Shown here: one piece after another, positions 45,027 to 57,147 of the stretch
Layout of the letters: every line of letters starts with the position of its first letter
Position numbering within the stretch: position 1 is the first letter of the stretch
NCBI GenBank assembly: GCA_032988165.1
Contig: JANTQF010000106.1
Span: 42,854-106,853, forward strand
DNA: 64,000 nucleotides
Direction: 5' to 3'
Origin: Emmonsiellopsis sp. PD_33
Taxonomy: Eukaryota; Ascomycota; Eurotiomycetes; Onygenales; Ajellomycetaceae
Program-made: the position numbers and the translations under genes
Notes under the pieces: model-generated
The model's database searches: none
What the model was told of the DNA's origin: nothing
Seen by the model: only the letters and a program-made list of their open reading frames with translations

Positions 45027-46948
45027 CTAGCTATCTTCCGTAGCGGTTTCAGAGCCGGTTCCCCGTGCATCGTCCTTCGTCATGAAAACTGATTAAGTGG
45101 TTAGCAAGGACAACGTTATCTAGTAAAATAAAGCAGATGGGCTGCATACCATGAGGTTTAATAAGGAACGAAGCCAGCACTCCAGCGAACACAGTAGCTG
45201 ACAAGCAGATAAATACAGCCTGGGGTAGACTTCCCACGGTCAAGCTGTAAATCAGATTGAAAACTGCGGGAGCAACCACACGCGCAAGCGCATGGAGTAA
45301 TCCAATTGCACCCAAAAGTTGCCCAGTTCGTTCTGGGGGCACATGTTTCGTGAGAGAAGACTGAAGTGTTGGCGAAGCCATAGCGCCCAAAGCCGCAATG
45401 GCACCGGAGAGCATCAGAAGCGGGCCTGTTCTAACAGTGCAATATCCAATGTAGCCAGCCAAGTCAAAAGAGGCCGAGATTCTAATGAGGATAATGTCGA
45501 GCTTATCGGAGCCTGTGTTGACTTGCTTCCTTTGGCCGGGGGGGCCACGCACCAGTCGAGTGACCAAGGGAAGAACGATTAGAAGTGCGACGACTCTCAC
45601 AGAGCTGGCGATGGATACGAATATGCTAGATTCGAAATTCCCCCAGTTGAACATATATGAGGAGTAAATCACAAGTATAGACATTGTGCCCATGCCTACT
45701 CCGAAGATTGCGGTGTCGATAGCGGCGAGGACGATAAGGTTGATTCGCAAATGGCGAAGGGTGCCGGTCGAGATATTGGACCCCGAAGCGCTCGGGAAAA
45801 GGATAGACAGCGGTTTGACAAGGTTTAGCGGATTGAAATCTGCTAATGACCATTGGGAGACTTTTGAGAAACTGAAAATTCGTATGTCGCGCTCCTCGCG
45901 GTTACGCTGCTGGCGCTCTTTTGACAGTGACTCTGGGACGACAGAAATCATGAAAATCACAAAGAACAGCAGGCACCCTATGACGCAGTAGAAAACGATA
46001 AGAATGTTCCCCGTCCATTTAATGAGGTACCCAGCAACCAGAGGGCCCACCGCGATACCGCTGAACAAGACACCGTGGAAATATCCAAATGCCACATTCC
46101 GCCTTTCCGGTGGTATGCAATCCGCGGCATATGACTGTGTCAAAGCCACAGCGGTGGTTACAGACCCAAACATTCCATCAAATACCGCTGCCAAAAGTAG
46201 GAGGTTCACCGGGACCCAGTCAACGTTAGCAGCCACGAACACCATGACACATTGTGCAAGAAATGTTCCCAGAGTTGCAAGTGCAATAACTCTATTTCTT
46301 CCGAACCCATCGGACAAGACCCCTAGCTTTGGGCTCGCGATTGCCGCCAATGTGCCAATAATTAAGTTCAGCATGAGTTGAAATCTAGAAACGCGAGCTT
46401 GGATCTCGGGGAGTCGGCACTGGGGATTATTGTCTCCAAATACGACGGGGAGGTAAGTAAACGTAGGATCCTGCGACGCCATCTCGGACAGGTAGTCACG
46501 ACAAATCAGGGACAGCGCGAGGTTGATCTGCGGCACCACCACGCCTCCGAATGCGATGGTAAATAGTAGAAGCGGAGGTAGGACCCAGACAATCTATACA
46601 GTCACACACATATAAGCATGATATACACAAGCATAAAGGTTGGATAAAGGAGATGAGGGGAGGCCTCACAGATGGCGTTTTCCACCAGGGTAACCCTGCG
46701 TGCGCTTTCCACGGGGCATAGATAATCGAATCTCCCGCATCAGAAGTGCTTCCATCCCAATATGTTGTAGTGTCGCCATTTCCCAGCAATGTAGTTGTCT
46801 CCGTGATTGCGGTATCGCTCCGCTGGCTCGACAGGGACGGCCTCCTTGTATTAGCCGAATGGACGCTCGCAGAAGCAGAAGCAGAAGTGGAAGCTATCCA
46901 CCGGAGGGTTTCCTCCCCCTCCACAGCCAGGGGAGTCTCCGCCTGCAT
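45027..46948 (-). CDS. Major facilitator superfamily transporter
   Basis: Three exons, 46948-46670, 46593-45150 and 45088-45027, give 594 residues with phases closing. The first about 90 residues are cytosolic and Ser/Thr-rich, ending WWKTPS; the membrane part begins IVWVLPPLLLFTIAFGG. After the first helix, the loop CRDYLSE with a run of Cys/Pro and the motif GVLSDGFGRNRVI (MFS motif A, loop 2-3) are seen; a large central loop is basic (SKERQQRNREERD). The layout of 12 hydrophobic stretches and the first loop with paired Cys fits the tetracycline-efflux / hippocampus-abundant-transcript-like group found in fungi. Substrate unknown; drug efflux is only one possibility. The C-terminal exon codes a short acidic tail (GSETATEDS). 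Confidence 0.85.
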
Positions 46949-48255
46949 TGTCACAGCGGAAGTCGAAGCGGGCAGATAAGGTCGAATGGATATAGTCTCC
47001 GGGCATTGAGGTTGAAACGAGAGTCAAATAACGAGTGGTCCGCTTATCAGTTCAGGAGAGGGGTAACTAGAAGCGCGGAGATTGATAACGATCGAACATC
47101 AAATTGGTGAAGATGTGGATTGTCCTCGTCGAGTATGCCATCATATTTCGACCGGTCTGGTGTCACAGCTGTCGATTGCTGCGCTGGCGTGTCCAGGGGG
47201 TCGTTGATTTCTAAGCCCATCAGATAACAGCCGCCATCCTGCTCGTGTCTGCTCTGGCACTGGCAGGCTGAAATCCCTGCGGCGCCGGCTTTTGTTCTGT
47301 GAAGTGTTGTCGTCTTGCGAAGAGTTTTCGGATCCCCAATTGGCCGAATGCCGGCGCCAGACAAGGTTGGTGGAGCCGCGGTTGAAGCCCCTTATCATCA
47401 CGTGGCGATAATGCCCTAACTACGCCATCCATCTAGACTTGTCATCGACATCGTTGTGGAGAGATACCGATGATGCTCTACGGAGTATGCTGAAATCGAC
47501 GGTTTATCCCGTAGCAGCTGGGGCATACAAGATGTTTTTTCAATCTTACCTACCAGCTGGCTTCCACGTTCTTGCGGCAGCCCTGTTCTGGATAATCGTG
47601 CCTCTGCATGCATGATGTAGTGTTCCTGTGCAACCCTAACTCTGAAGCCTTCACTTTCCTAAACCCTTGGAGACATATTACGTTGTTACCTATTAGAGGA
47701 GAAACACGCCTCGATACTTCTAGAGATAGCTTCATCAGTTGTTCAATCGCCTTCTCAAAAGCCCTCTAGTCCTTGTTATGGATCAATCGCTTCCGCATTT
47801 TGACTTGCCCCAAAGTGACCGAGCAGGCTAATGTTAGCCAGACAAGGATCCCTACAGACGCGAGGAATGTATTGTGCAACTCGTCTAAAGATGGCTTCAG
47901 CGATCGGGGCTCGGCCTACATAGTTATCGTGCTTTTTCTGTTTATACTTTCAGGGCAAGATGCTCCTCAAAGCTATGCCTAAAATCCACAACTAGGACGC
48001 AAATATCAACATCATCATTGCTCTCATGCGAGTTGTCAATGCCACAGGATTATGGGATTGCCATCAGCACAGTCGTATACTCATGTCACCCAAGAAACCG
48101 CCTTTTACGAAAGGCAGTGGCTGCACTCGACACTGCATCCGAGTGTGACGCCTGGAAGGCGTAATCAAAGAGTGGATATTGATTCCAATATAATACATCG
48201 TATCCATATGGCGAAGTTCATGCGTGGGTATCTAAATAAGTCTCACACACCAACA
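46949..48255. other. Spacer, 1.3 kb, promoter of the MFS gene and 3' region of ferrochelatase
   Basis: The left half is G+C-richer and should be leader and promoter of the transporter. It holds the symmetric GATA/CACGTG element listed separately. Short open frames (47047-47432, minus) have no motif. No other gene seen. Confidence 0.45.
47392..47411. promoter_or_regulatory. Symmetric TTATC-N2-CACGTG-N2-GATAA element
   Basis: A CACGTG core sits exactly in the middle of an inverted pair of GATA sites (TTATC left, GATAA right), with two unmatched bases on each side. It lies about 445 bp upstream of the MFS start codon. GATA factors and basic helix-loop-helix factors bind such half-sites in fungi; joint binding is inference. 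Confidence 0.4.
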
Positions 48256-49648
48256 TCATCGCACAAGCCCCGCCAGCTTCGGGCCAGCAAAATACTTCTT
48301 CTGCTCCAGACATCTCTCGCTCGTACATCCCTGACATCTCAGTGTCATCTGGCGCGAACATGGTTCCCCACTGCGCAAATGAGCCGCCGCAATATCCGCC
48401 AGCCCTTGAATAAATACTTTACTGCCGTTCAGACTCTCGACGCGCTTGACACCAGGGCTAGCGGCTTCGTGGATGACTTCCTTGTCCAGTTCGTAAAGGG
48501 TTTCGATGTGGTCGCTGGTGAAGGCAATTGGGATGAGGAGGAGGTCGGTTTGCCCGCGTTTGACGTAGTTTGCGACTGTGTCGCTGGTTTGTGCACCGAG
48601 CCAGGCGGACGGCCCCACTTGGGATTGCCAGCAGAGGCGGTAGGGGTTTTTGAAACCTAGACGTTGCATTACGGCGTGGACAGTGGCGGAGACTTCGGCG
48701 GCGTATGGATCGCCTTGAAATCAAGTTAGTAAAAACCGTTGGTTTAATGATTAAAAAGGGCACACGAACCTCGATTGATTACGCTCATGGGCAGGCTATG
48801 GGCGGAAAAGAGAAGGACAACGTCATCTCTCCGTTCTTCGGGGTATGTGGCGAGTTGTTCTTCAATATTTTGAGCAAACGCTTCCACCAAACTGTGATGC
48901 GTGGGCCATCTATCAATCACACTCCACTGAATGGTTCCATCAGGTTCTTGACCACCATTAGCTCGCTTGCCTTCAAGTCGATTTCGCCATTTCCATAGCT
49001 CATTTAAAGAACTGCCTGTCGTCGAACAAGAATATTGTGGGTATTGCGTGAAGGCCACCGCCCGTCCCCCCTTCCCTCTCCCAAACCCATCCTCCAACAT
49101 CTGCGTGTACATCGTTTCCGTCAACGGAGCAGCGTACCTGAAGGCAACGTATGGTTTATGAGGTGCCGTTTCCGGCGATATTTTGTCTAGGATCTTGCAC
49201 ATTTCCGCGCATTGGTATTCCGACCACTTCCGGATAGGTGAACCCCCTCCGATGTCTGCATACTGTTTTTCAATTTTGGGGGTTCGACGACGGGATATTA
49301 GGGGCCCGAGGTAGGATTGGAGGCGCCCGAGAGGTATTAGGTCGCCATCTGCCTATATATGGAGCTCGTTAGTAGTGTAAATACAAGCGACAGGGAGACT
49401 TTTCATACAAATAATCTGCTTAGGAAATCGCCAACTTCCTGTGTCGTTGATGGGCCGCCCATATTCATAAACACCATCGCAGTTGGCCCCTTAGAACTCG
49501 TGGAGTCTTGCGTGACTGGTGGCACTACCGTCGCCATCCCACACCGCTGCTCGCCATAGTTTGTGAAAGAGGTCGAGGCCGCCCGTCCCCAACTGGACCC
49601 GGTCCAGCCCGGCCGTGGGAGTCGTGTAATTGAATTTCGGAGTGACAT
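48256..49648 (-). CDS. HEM15: Ferrochelatase, mitochondrial
   Basis: Three exons, 49648-49409, 49352-48770 and 48713-48256, give 426 residues with phases closing. It inserts Fe2+ into protoporphyrin IX at the matrix face of the inner mitochondrial membrane, the last step of heme synthesis. The N-terminus is a typical presequence (SLRNSITRLPRPGW). The core opens TAMVFMNMGGP; then LGPLISRRRTPKIEKQYADI, GGGSPIRKWSEYQ, YAAPLTETMYTQM, FTQYPQYSCSTTGSS, FSAHSLPM, CWQSQVGPSAWLGAQT and FTSDHIETLYELD, with the conserved metal-binding residues in HS and SDHIETL. Four cysteines near the C-terminus (CSRQMTLRCQGCTSERC) match the ligands of the [2Fe-2S] cluster of fungal and animal enzymes. It is divergent from Ku70. 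Confidence 0.96.
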
Positions 49649-50079
49649 TTTGCAGGGAGCGGTGCGCCGTTGTCGAGAGCGGCGGGGTGTATGTAAACGA
49701 TGGCAATGCGGATAGGTGGCAGGAATGGCCGCAGGCTAATGCGTCATGGAATTGATTGTGTGGGATGGAGATGCATGGATGGGTGTCACCCCGGATCGCA
49801 AGGTTTGGCTGTGACCCAACCGAGGGAACGGCAGCCAATCAGCAGCCGCCTGAGGTAATGCACCACGTGACCTGGCGTCAGCGCGCGTTAGGCAATCGCG
49901 TCACTTGGCGCTTGGCGTCAAGCTGCCTGACGACATCGGATGGATCGCAGCTTCAGGCAGAAGCCCGCGCTGGAAACACCTTTCTCCCGCCTCAACATCA
50001 CACTTTTTCTCTCTGAGATTCTCTGCCTGTCCCTTCCAGCAAGTGAGTTAGGATATTGCCTTTCTGCGAATATTCCACA
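49649..50079. promoter_or_regulatory. Divergent promoter of HEM15 and KU70
   Basis: 431 bp separate the two start codons. A CCAATCA box is at 49835-49841, a CACGTGA at 49864-49870, and GCGTCA repeats at about 49875 and 49915. CCAAT-binding complex control of heme genes is known in Aspergillus; its action here is inference. Confidence 0.6.
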
Positions 50080-52410
50080 ATGGCAGACGAAGTACCTCCC
50101 TGGCAACAACAAGATGAGTTCGAGGAGGAGGAAGATATCGACGAAACAGTGCGTCCTATTCAGCTCTAATTTCTATTCTGCGTGGTTTGTATGCTAATTG
50201 CGCACAGGGCTATAAAAGCATTAAAGATGCTGTCCTTTTCGCCATTGAAATCAGCGAGTCCATGTTGACCCCTCCGCCAGACAGTGGGTCCAAGAAAGCC
50301 GATAGAGACTCGCCCGCCGTCGCTGCTCTGAAGTGCGCATACCATATGATGCAGCAACGAATAATCTCCAATCCCCGGGATATGATGGGCATATTACTAT
50401 ATGGGACGCAAGAATCAAAGTTCTATGATGAGGATGAGGGTGGCAGGGGCAATCTCTCATACCCCCACTGCTACCTATTCACGGACCTAAACGTGCCGGA
50501 TGCCGACGACGTAAAGAACCTGAGGGCACTGGTCGATGATGAAGATGAGACCTCGAACATTCTAGTCCCGTCGAAAGACCGTGTGTCAATGTCAAATGTT
50601 CTGTTTTGTGCAAATCAGATCTTTACTTCCAAGGCATCGAACTTCTCGTCGAGAAGATTGTTCCTTGTAACGGATAATGACGATCCCCATTCTAAGGATA
50701 AGGGCCTAAAATTAGCTGCAACTGTGCGAGCCAAGGACCTGTACGATCTTGGTGTTATTATCGAACTCTTTCCAATATCCAGACCCGACCAGGAGTTCGA
50801 TAGATCCAAATTCTTCGATGTGGGTTGCGTCTGTTCTCTCCAGTCTATCTGTGGCTGACTTGGATGTTAGGATATTATATATAGATCTTCCCCTACGGAT
50901 CCAGAAGCTCCCGCCTTCCCCAGTGGCCTTACAAAGACCGCTACATCCAGCGGTGATGGAATTTCACTTCTAAAATCACTACTCTCGTCGATAAATTCCA
51001 AATCTGTCCCTCGAAGGGCACTGTTTTCCAATGCACCCCTGGAAATTGGGCCTGGCTTCAAAGTTTCTGTCACTGGTTATCTCCTATTCAAACGCCAGGA
51101 GCCCGCCCGGAGTTGTTATGTTTGGCTCGGAGGAGAACAGCCTCAGATTGCAAAAGGTGTTACCACGCAAATGGCAGATGATTCTGCCCGAGAAGTGGAA
51201 AAGGAGGAGATTAGAAAAGCCTATAAATTTGGTGGCGAACAGATATCATTCACCCAAGAAGAGCAGGCTTCTTTGCGGGATTTTGGTGAACCCATCATTC
51301 GAATCATTGGATTCAAACCGCGCTCATCACTTCCGATTTGGGCCTCTACGAAGCACCCAACCTTCATATATCCCTCCGAAGAAGGCTTTGTCGGCTCGAC
51401 TCGTGTTTTTTCTGCTCTCTATCAAACCCTTATGGACAAGGATAAAATGGCGCTCGTGTGGTTCGTACCACGTAGAAACGCCGCTCCAGTGATGGCGGCA
51501 ATGATCCCTGGCAAAGCACGTGTTGATGACGATGGCGAACCCACCATTCCACAGGGCATGTGGATTCTACCTCTGCCTTTCGCAGATGACATACGACAAA
51601 ACCCAGAGACAAATCTTATTACCGCCCCAGAAGAATTGGTGGACAAGATGCGGCCTATAATACAGCTACTGCAGCTTCCAAAGGGGCAATATGATCCTCA
51701 CAGATATCCAAATCCTTGTAAGTACCAGGTAATATGTGCCACGGGTTCGTCACGCTAAACATACCTCATTAATTAGCATTACAATGGCATTATCGAATCT
51801 TGCAATCTCTTGCTCTCGATGAAGATCTTCCAGAGAAGCCCGATGATAAAACGATTCCCAAATACCGCCAAATCGATAAGGTGGGTTTATCATACGGCCC
51901 CTTCCCTCTAGCCGTTACGATACTATCCGTCTTCAACCCATCGGTAAATTTTGCAATGTCGACTCGCTAACTCCAATCACAGCGCGCCGGCGACCAAGTA
52001 ATCGCATGGGGGGAAGAGCTAGAAGCCCAATATCGCATAATGGCTTCAGCCAAGCCAGCAACATCGACCCTTGTCAAGCGTCCAGCCAGCAGGGCCCAGG
52101 ACCAGGCTCCTGCGAAAAAAGCGAGAACTGGCGGTGATGGGGATGAGGTTAAGATGCACTATGAAAAGAGGGCGTTGAATAAAGTTAGTAGCGTTTTCTC
52201 CACCTTGATGCCCCCTGGTTTTTTGTTAATGCTCTTCTGCATTTCCTACATCCGCGTTGCCCGTGTCCAGTGCAGAAGCTAACTAAAACTCATGAAATAT
52301 AGCTCACGGTAGCCGTTCTAAAGGACTTCTTGCAGGCTCAGGGCCTACCTGCAGTGGGTAAGAAGGCCGATTTAATCGAGAAGGTGGAGGAGTATTTTGA
52401 ACAGAAGTAA
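50080..52410 (+). CDS. KU70: ATP-dependent DNA helicase II subunit Ku70
   Basis: Six exons, 50080-50148, 50208-50819, 50871-51717, 51777-51880, 51983-52183 and 52303-52410, give 646 residues with all phases closing. Ku70 pairs with Ku80 to form the ring that loads on DNA ends for non-homologous end joining and guards telomeres. The vWA-like N-terminal domain runs from about 24 to 240 (KDAVLFAIEISESML, MMGILLYGTQES, RLFLVTDNDDP); the beta-barrel core (about 250-480) holds VTGYLLFKR, RIIGFKPRSSLP and the LVWFVPRRNAAPVMAAMIP segment; the C-terminal arm ends in a basic linker (KRPASRAQ...KKART, likely nuclear signal). The SAP motif (LTVAVLKDFLQAQGLPAVGK, about 612-646) is intact. Start chosen at MADEVPPWQQQ. 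Confidence 0.96.
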
Positions 52411-53272
52411 TGATAATTGTTATGCATCTGCGATTGTTTTACCGAATCTACATCGGCTTAGGGATTTTGATTTATCTTCTTGAGCTCTCCTTCTCTTAAT
52501 TTTCGTGCAGAGGGAGGCTGGTTGGTAGGAATTGTCCGAGAACGATACCTTTCGGCAGGTAAGAGTGAACGAATGATTATGAAAATGGAAAAATATGGAG
52601 TTTTTTTGTTTGAAATTCGCTTATTTATTTACTTGTCCTCTATACCATTTCCCATCCACGTCCCTAACTTTGCTCGTGAATTGGCTTTGCAAAGTGCAGC
52701 ACAACTAACACATCTAGGGATTACTTGGTTACACCTACGGATGGCACGCTTTTTATTTTGCGCGGGGGTTCGTATTTTCAGTCTTCCTTTCCCTTGCCCT
52801 CGTCGGATGTTGAGTTCTTGATATTCGTACACGAGCTCCTGCCGGAATTTTTTGGACAGATGGTAGTCTATGGACTTGAACAGAAAACCATAATATCTGG
52901 CAGGCATTATCTCAGATGGGCTGAATTGACATTAATTTGGCCACTGTAATTCTCGATGAAGGGTTTAACGAAGATGTCAGCCCCCAGGGATCTGAATTGG
53001 AACGGGAGTTACTTCAAAAGAGTAAGTGAGAGTTTCTGGATTGAGTATTATGGTGGTAAAAAGTGGTATCGATAACAACGTTGCCATGCTACGGATAAAG
53101 GCCGCCCAAAGTACCATCTGTTCTACAACGCAGTCTCCCTAGGAAAGGGGCCGATTACCTAATCCCATTACATCACGTGATCAACAATAAGGCCAGCCTC
53201 TATAAATAGCAACCATTATGCTCCACCACCGCCAAGCTCTTTCGACATCCCTAGTATCTTCCACCACGGCCT
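52411..53272. other. Spacer, 0.9 kb
   Basis: 3' region of Ku70 and promoter of the HNH gene. Open frames here have no motifs. No gene seen. Confidence 0.45.
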
Positions 53273-54541
53273 ATGGATCCCCCACGGCGTTCTCGCAGAC
53301 TGGCAGAACAAGATCCTGAAAGTCATCCCCTCCCGCCTCCAACAAAGCGCCAAAAGATCTCACAAACCACTCGCGCGAGCTCACAAGCCACCGCGCCAAC
53401 CAATGGCCTTGGTGATCCTCCGGACCATGCGGATGCAAGGGATATAATTGCGTCATACACTCCTTCAATACTAAGCCTCCAGGACCAACAACTCGCCGCA
53501 TGCTTGAATGCATTCCTTGACGTTTTACCATTAGAAGGTGCCACTGTATTGGCAAACGACATTTTGCAATGTGGTAATGACCATGACAAGCTGTTTGAAG
53601 TGTTTGAGAATCTGCGCACTGCACTTCTTGTTCCAAGTAAGTGCATCAGAGCAGCGTCGATATTGATATGCTTCTGACACTTCTTCCAGTGAAATCAGCT
53701 AGCCATACACCATCAGTAGCCAGCTCCCCTCTGGAATCAGGGGCAGAGAAAACCCCTGAACAACGTTTCCGGGATGATTGTTTACGCCGGGATGGCTATA
53801 AATGTGTTGTCACAAAAGTCATGGACCGCGGCCGTTGGAAAGAAATAGGATGGCCTGAGGACCAACTAAAAGGATCAGTTACGGCGGCACATGTTATACC
53901 GTTTTCATACGCCAAGTTTGCTGACAGGGAGGTAAGTTTCATCACAGAGTTCAAATTGCACGTTTTGTGAAAGGGTGCTAATGCGCCTTCTTTGTATTTT
54001 ACATAGGCCACTCCCAAAGGAACCAGCCCACAATGGGAAGTTCTATACAGATATTTTCCATTTTTGAAAAAAATAATGATGGATGTGAGCAAAGTAAATG
54101 ACCTATCAAATCGCCTAACTCTCCACAGGTCATTGCATACCGAATTTAGGAGTTTCCGAATCAGCTTTGAACCAATGGTAGGTATTACTGACTTTTTGGT
54201 GCTGGCGACTGTACTGATATTGTCCACATTCATAGGAGGAAATAAATACATTCCGCATAAAGACGTGTCCCTCATTTGATTCCTGCCAGCTGCACGGTCT
54301 TCCAAAAGACTGGATTTTGAGGCTCAGCCCCAATACTGTTGACTCCCAGGATGGCCTCCAACCCTTCAACTCTAACCTTTTGGCTGTTCACTTTGTCATC
54401 TTTGAGGTACTTCATGTGTCAGGAATTGGAAGGGAAATTAACAGAGCGATACGTGATATGGAATATATTGAATGCCTTCGGGAAGATGGGGCAACAGACA
54501 TTGGTCGGATACTCAACACTGCACTGTATAGAGCCGGATAG
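53273..54541 (+). CDS. HNH-domain (HNH_2-like) protein
   Basis: Four exons, 53273-53636, 53690-53931, 54007-54177 and 54236-54541, give 360 residues; all phases close and there is no stop. A basic N-terminus (PRRSRRL and PPTKRQKI) could be a nuclear signal. The HNH-like part is at about 150-240: FRDDCLRRDGYKCVVTKVMD (the zinc-knuckle-like cysteine and first half) and AAHVIPFSYAKF, which carries the catalytic-type AH-x-IP-F motif; LTLHRSLHTEF is the final helix with the H of the HNH box. The C-terminal part (LLAVHFVIFEVLHVSGIGRE, ATDIGRILNTAL) is the conserved helical module of this fungal family. The family is expanded in some Pezizomycotina; whether these proteins cut DNA is untested. Directly followed by a CorA-like relic. 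The first-half Cys number is low, so the zinc site is uncertain. Confidence 0.85.
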
Positions 54542-54594
54542 AATTCTTTTGCTCCATATCGCCTTCTACTAGCCGATTTACCTCAGCAAGCGTC

Positions 54595-55940
54595 CACAGC
54601 ATGATTTGGCGGATACATACCCGTCCTATGGCAGGGAAGATTCAATATATACATTAGCGGGGAAAATGTCCTTCATCGTGAGTATAATCGCATTTTCCAA
54701 GGCTTAGTTTACTAACACTGTCTGAAATTAGATGATGAACGACTCCTGGGCCAAACAACGGACACATGATGGGTCTATCCACTAGACAATTATTTGCCCA
54801 GCTCCCTCTGCCTTCTGGTCCAGCCCCTCAAATTACGAACAACAAGATGCGCCGTCGATTCTCACCCAATACCTAATGTATGTTTCCAGCGCACTTTAGA
54901 ATGTCTCTCAATGCTGGCAAATCCTTCTAGAAGCGCTTGAATAAACCATCGACAACCGCCACTTGTTTCAAGACCTCGAGAACCTCACTTACAAACTATT
55001 TGACGACGATTCATTTTCGATACTAAAAAGACATTTCTGGGCCATCAACTTTCTGCATGAGTTCATCCACCTAACCAATGGTAGTATTGAGCAGTGGATC
55101 AGTATCACAAAGCCTGTGTCGAGCCGGCATTGCACTTGGCTAGTATACCATCGGAATATTACGCGAATCAATCAGCAAAGGTGCAAGAAGTATGAAGCGC
55201 AGGGTGTAAAGGCACGTCGAGCCGAAATTGTTACGACAAGCATTCCACGAGAAATTAGAGCAGGTCAAAGTTATGAGGAGTATTATTATTTTCTTTTCCA
55301 TGACACTGGGCAGTGGCGCAACAGGGGGCTAACTGATGAGGCTTTGCATGCCCCTATCAGCTATTTAGCACCAGGAAAGTCATGGAAAGCCAGGCAAGAG
55401 AAAATGTGAAACTTCTCACATTTGGCATCATATTCCTCTTGCCTCTTGGCTACTATATGATAAGCTAGAACATGACAAAAGGAGCTTGAGCAGTTAAAAC
55501 ATTTTCTTGCATGCTCCTGACTACCTCCATATCACAAAATACACACTGGTCTGTTTGGAGCATCAATGAAACATATAGCTAAATCATATACTATCATTGC
55601 AGCCCTTATGACATAAGTTATATACACAGTAACATTTAACCTCGAAAATCTGGTCAAAATGATCAACAGTTTTCTACCCCTTTCAAAGACATCATTGGTT
55701 CACTTTGTGTGAAACAGGAGGATGTTCAAGGCTTTCCAAAAGTTAACTAATATAGGCATGCTTCTATCTGGATGGATGGTTTTGGAATTTCTGCTTCGTC
55801 AATTTCTTCATGGACTCTGGGATATGATATTGTGTCCTTTGCACTTGATTAAGAAGCGTGGTAATAGACAAACCAAGGGCGAGATAGATGGGCAAGGGGT
55901 GGGTACTACTAGTAAGCATTGGCCATATCCAGAAAGCTGA
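54595..55940 (+). pseudogene. Broken CorA-like membrane protein gene
   Basis: Read through frameshifts, this is a decayed gene of the CorA-like group with a C-terminal two-helix domain. Pieces: ADTYPSYGREDSIYTLAGKM with a clean donor (ATC|GTGAGT), then after the intron MMNDSWAKQRTHDG, a frameshift, STRQLFAQLPLPSGPAP and KMRRRFSPNT; EALE, a TAA, TIDNRHLFQDLENLTYKL and FDDDSFSILKRHFWAINFLH; a long coiled part; ESQARENVKLLTFGIIFLLP as the first membrane helix with a stop soon after; a WSINET (55558-) segment in the GMN-like position; and GWMVLEFLLRQFLHGLWDMI further on. Several stops are present. No N-terminal domain is recognised, so it may be a 5'-truncated copy. It begins about 55 bp after the HNH gene ends. 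Confidence 0.8.
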
Positions 55941-57147
55941 AGAAAGATATTGTGTATGAAATCAAGTGAATGTACTAATGTATGGCTCTCCAGATAAAGA
56001 ATATGTATTATTGCTGTGGTTCTAATTTAATCCGTAATAATAGTTAGCATATATGGTATTTGCTCATAGGCCCAGCAGTAAATCGGTATATCAACCCCTG
56101 GGAAAACAGTCTCCTTTTGCCTGGGAACATATTCAGCAGGCTATATATTGCCCCACAACGGGAGCTTGGGCATACTAGTTTAAATAAAGTGGGATGGAAA
56201 CTTGTTGAAATGGTTGCCCCTCCATCTCCCCCTCTCTCCTTTCAAACAGTCCAGCATGAATTCCCCTTCTTTGCCCTTGGCCAAATATATACCCTACCAT
56301 CTTTCCCTCGTCTCTGTCTGACAAGACTAATAAATAAGATAACAGCAGCATTCAAACAAAAAGCATGGACTGCCGTGAATATATATTCACACGGAGTGCT
56401 CCGCCCACTGCACAGGGGCGATGATGTGGGAGGAGAACGCCGATCACGCCTCATGGCAGTGTTCAGCAAATAATAGTTACGGATAAATTCACATGGGCTT
56501 CTGCTAACTGTTCCCATTGCAACGTTGCGAACCACTAGCGCTTGATGTTGATGTAGTAGTAGTTAAAAGATGCCAGTAGTCGATGTTATTCTACATGATT
56601 GACTTCCCAAGACGAATGAAGGAGGACAGACGGGACACATTCTTCAGCATCATGTTATCTCACAGGCTGCCTTGCCTGCCACTGGTGCTGCTGGCGGCCT
56701 GCAGAATGGGACGGATAACTACTACGAACCTACGAAGAACGGTTGATGCTCTGTCGTTTTGAAACGGGCGCTAGCAGCGTACGGTGTCATTGATCAGGAA
56801 CTTGAAACCACAGGCAGTGCCCCTCGGGGTGGGAGCAGATGTTTCTATTCGCCAGTTTCCTCATCCAGGCTTCTTGATGCAGAACCGTTGTCGTATTTTT
56901 CAAATTAGCAGGGGATGTTTAACAGGAACTAGATCCTCCCTTGCCCTGTCGATTCCTAGGGCCAAGAAGGAGACACGAGGCTTCCATAGTATCCGTAGAT
57001 CATAAAACGAGCGCATTTTGGATTTTTCCTATTTTGTTTCAAACTTGCAACGAGAAGTTTCGGTTGACACCAATGTCATAGCTCTCCAAAGCTTTTGATC
57101 TCTAGCAAACGACAATCTGGGGAAACACCCCGCACCCCATTATCAAA
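55941..57147. other. Spacer, 1.2 kb
   Basis: Mixed sequence between the CorA-like relic and the secreted protein gene. The 137-codon open frame at 56060 lacks an ATG start. A stretch at about 56665-56745 (reads AALPATGAAGGLQNGTDNYY) looks like the end of some other coding sequence but could not be assigned. Confidence 0.4.

Noticed and set aside
56060..56473. 137-codon open frame
   Set aside because: Begins with TTG, not ATG, and shows no domain or splice context.
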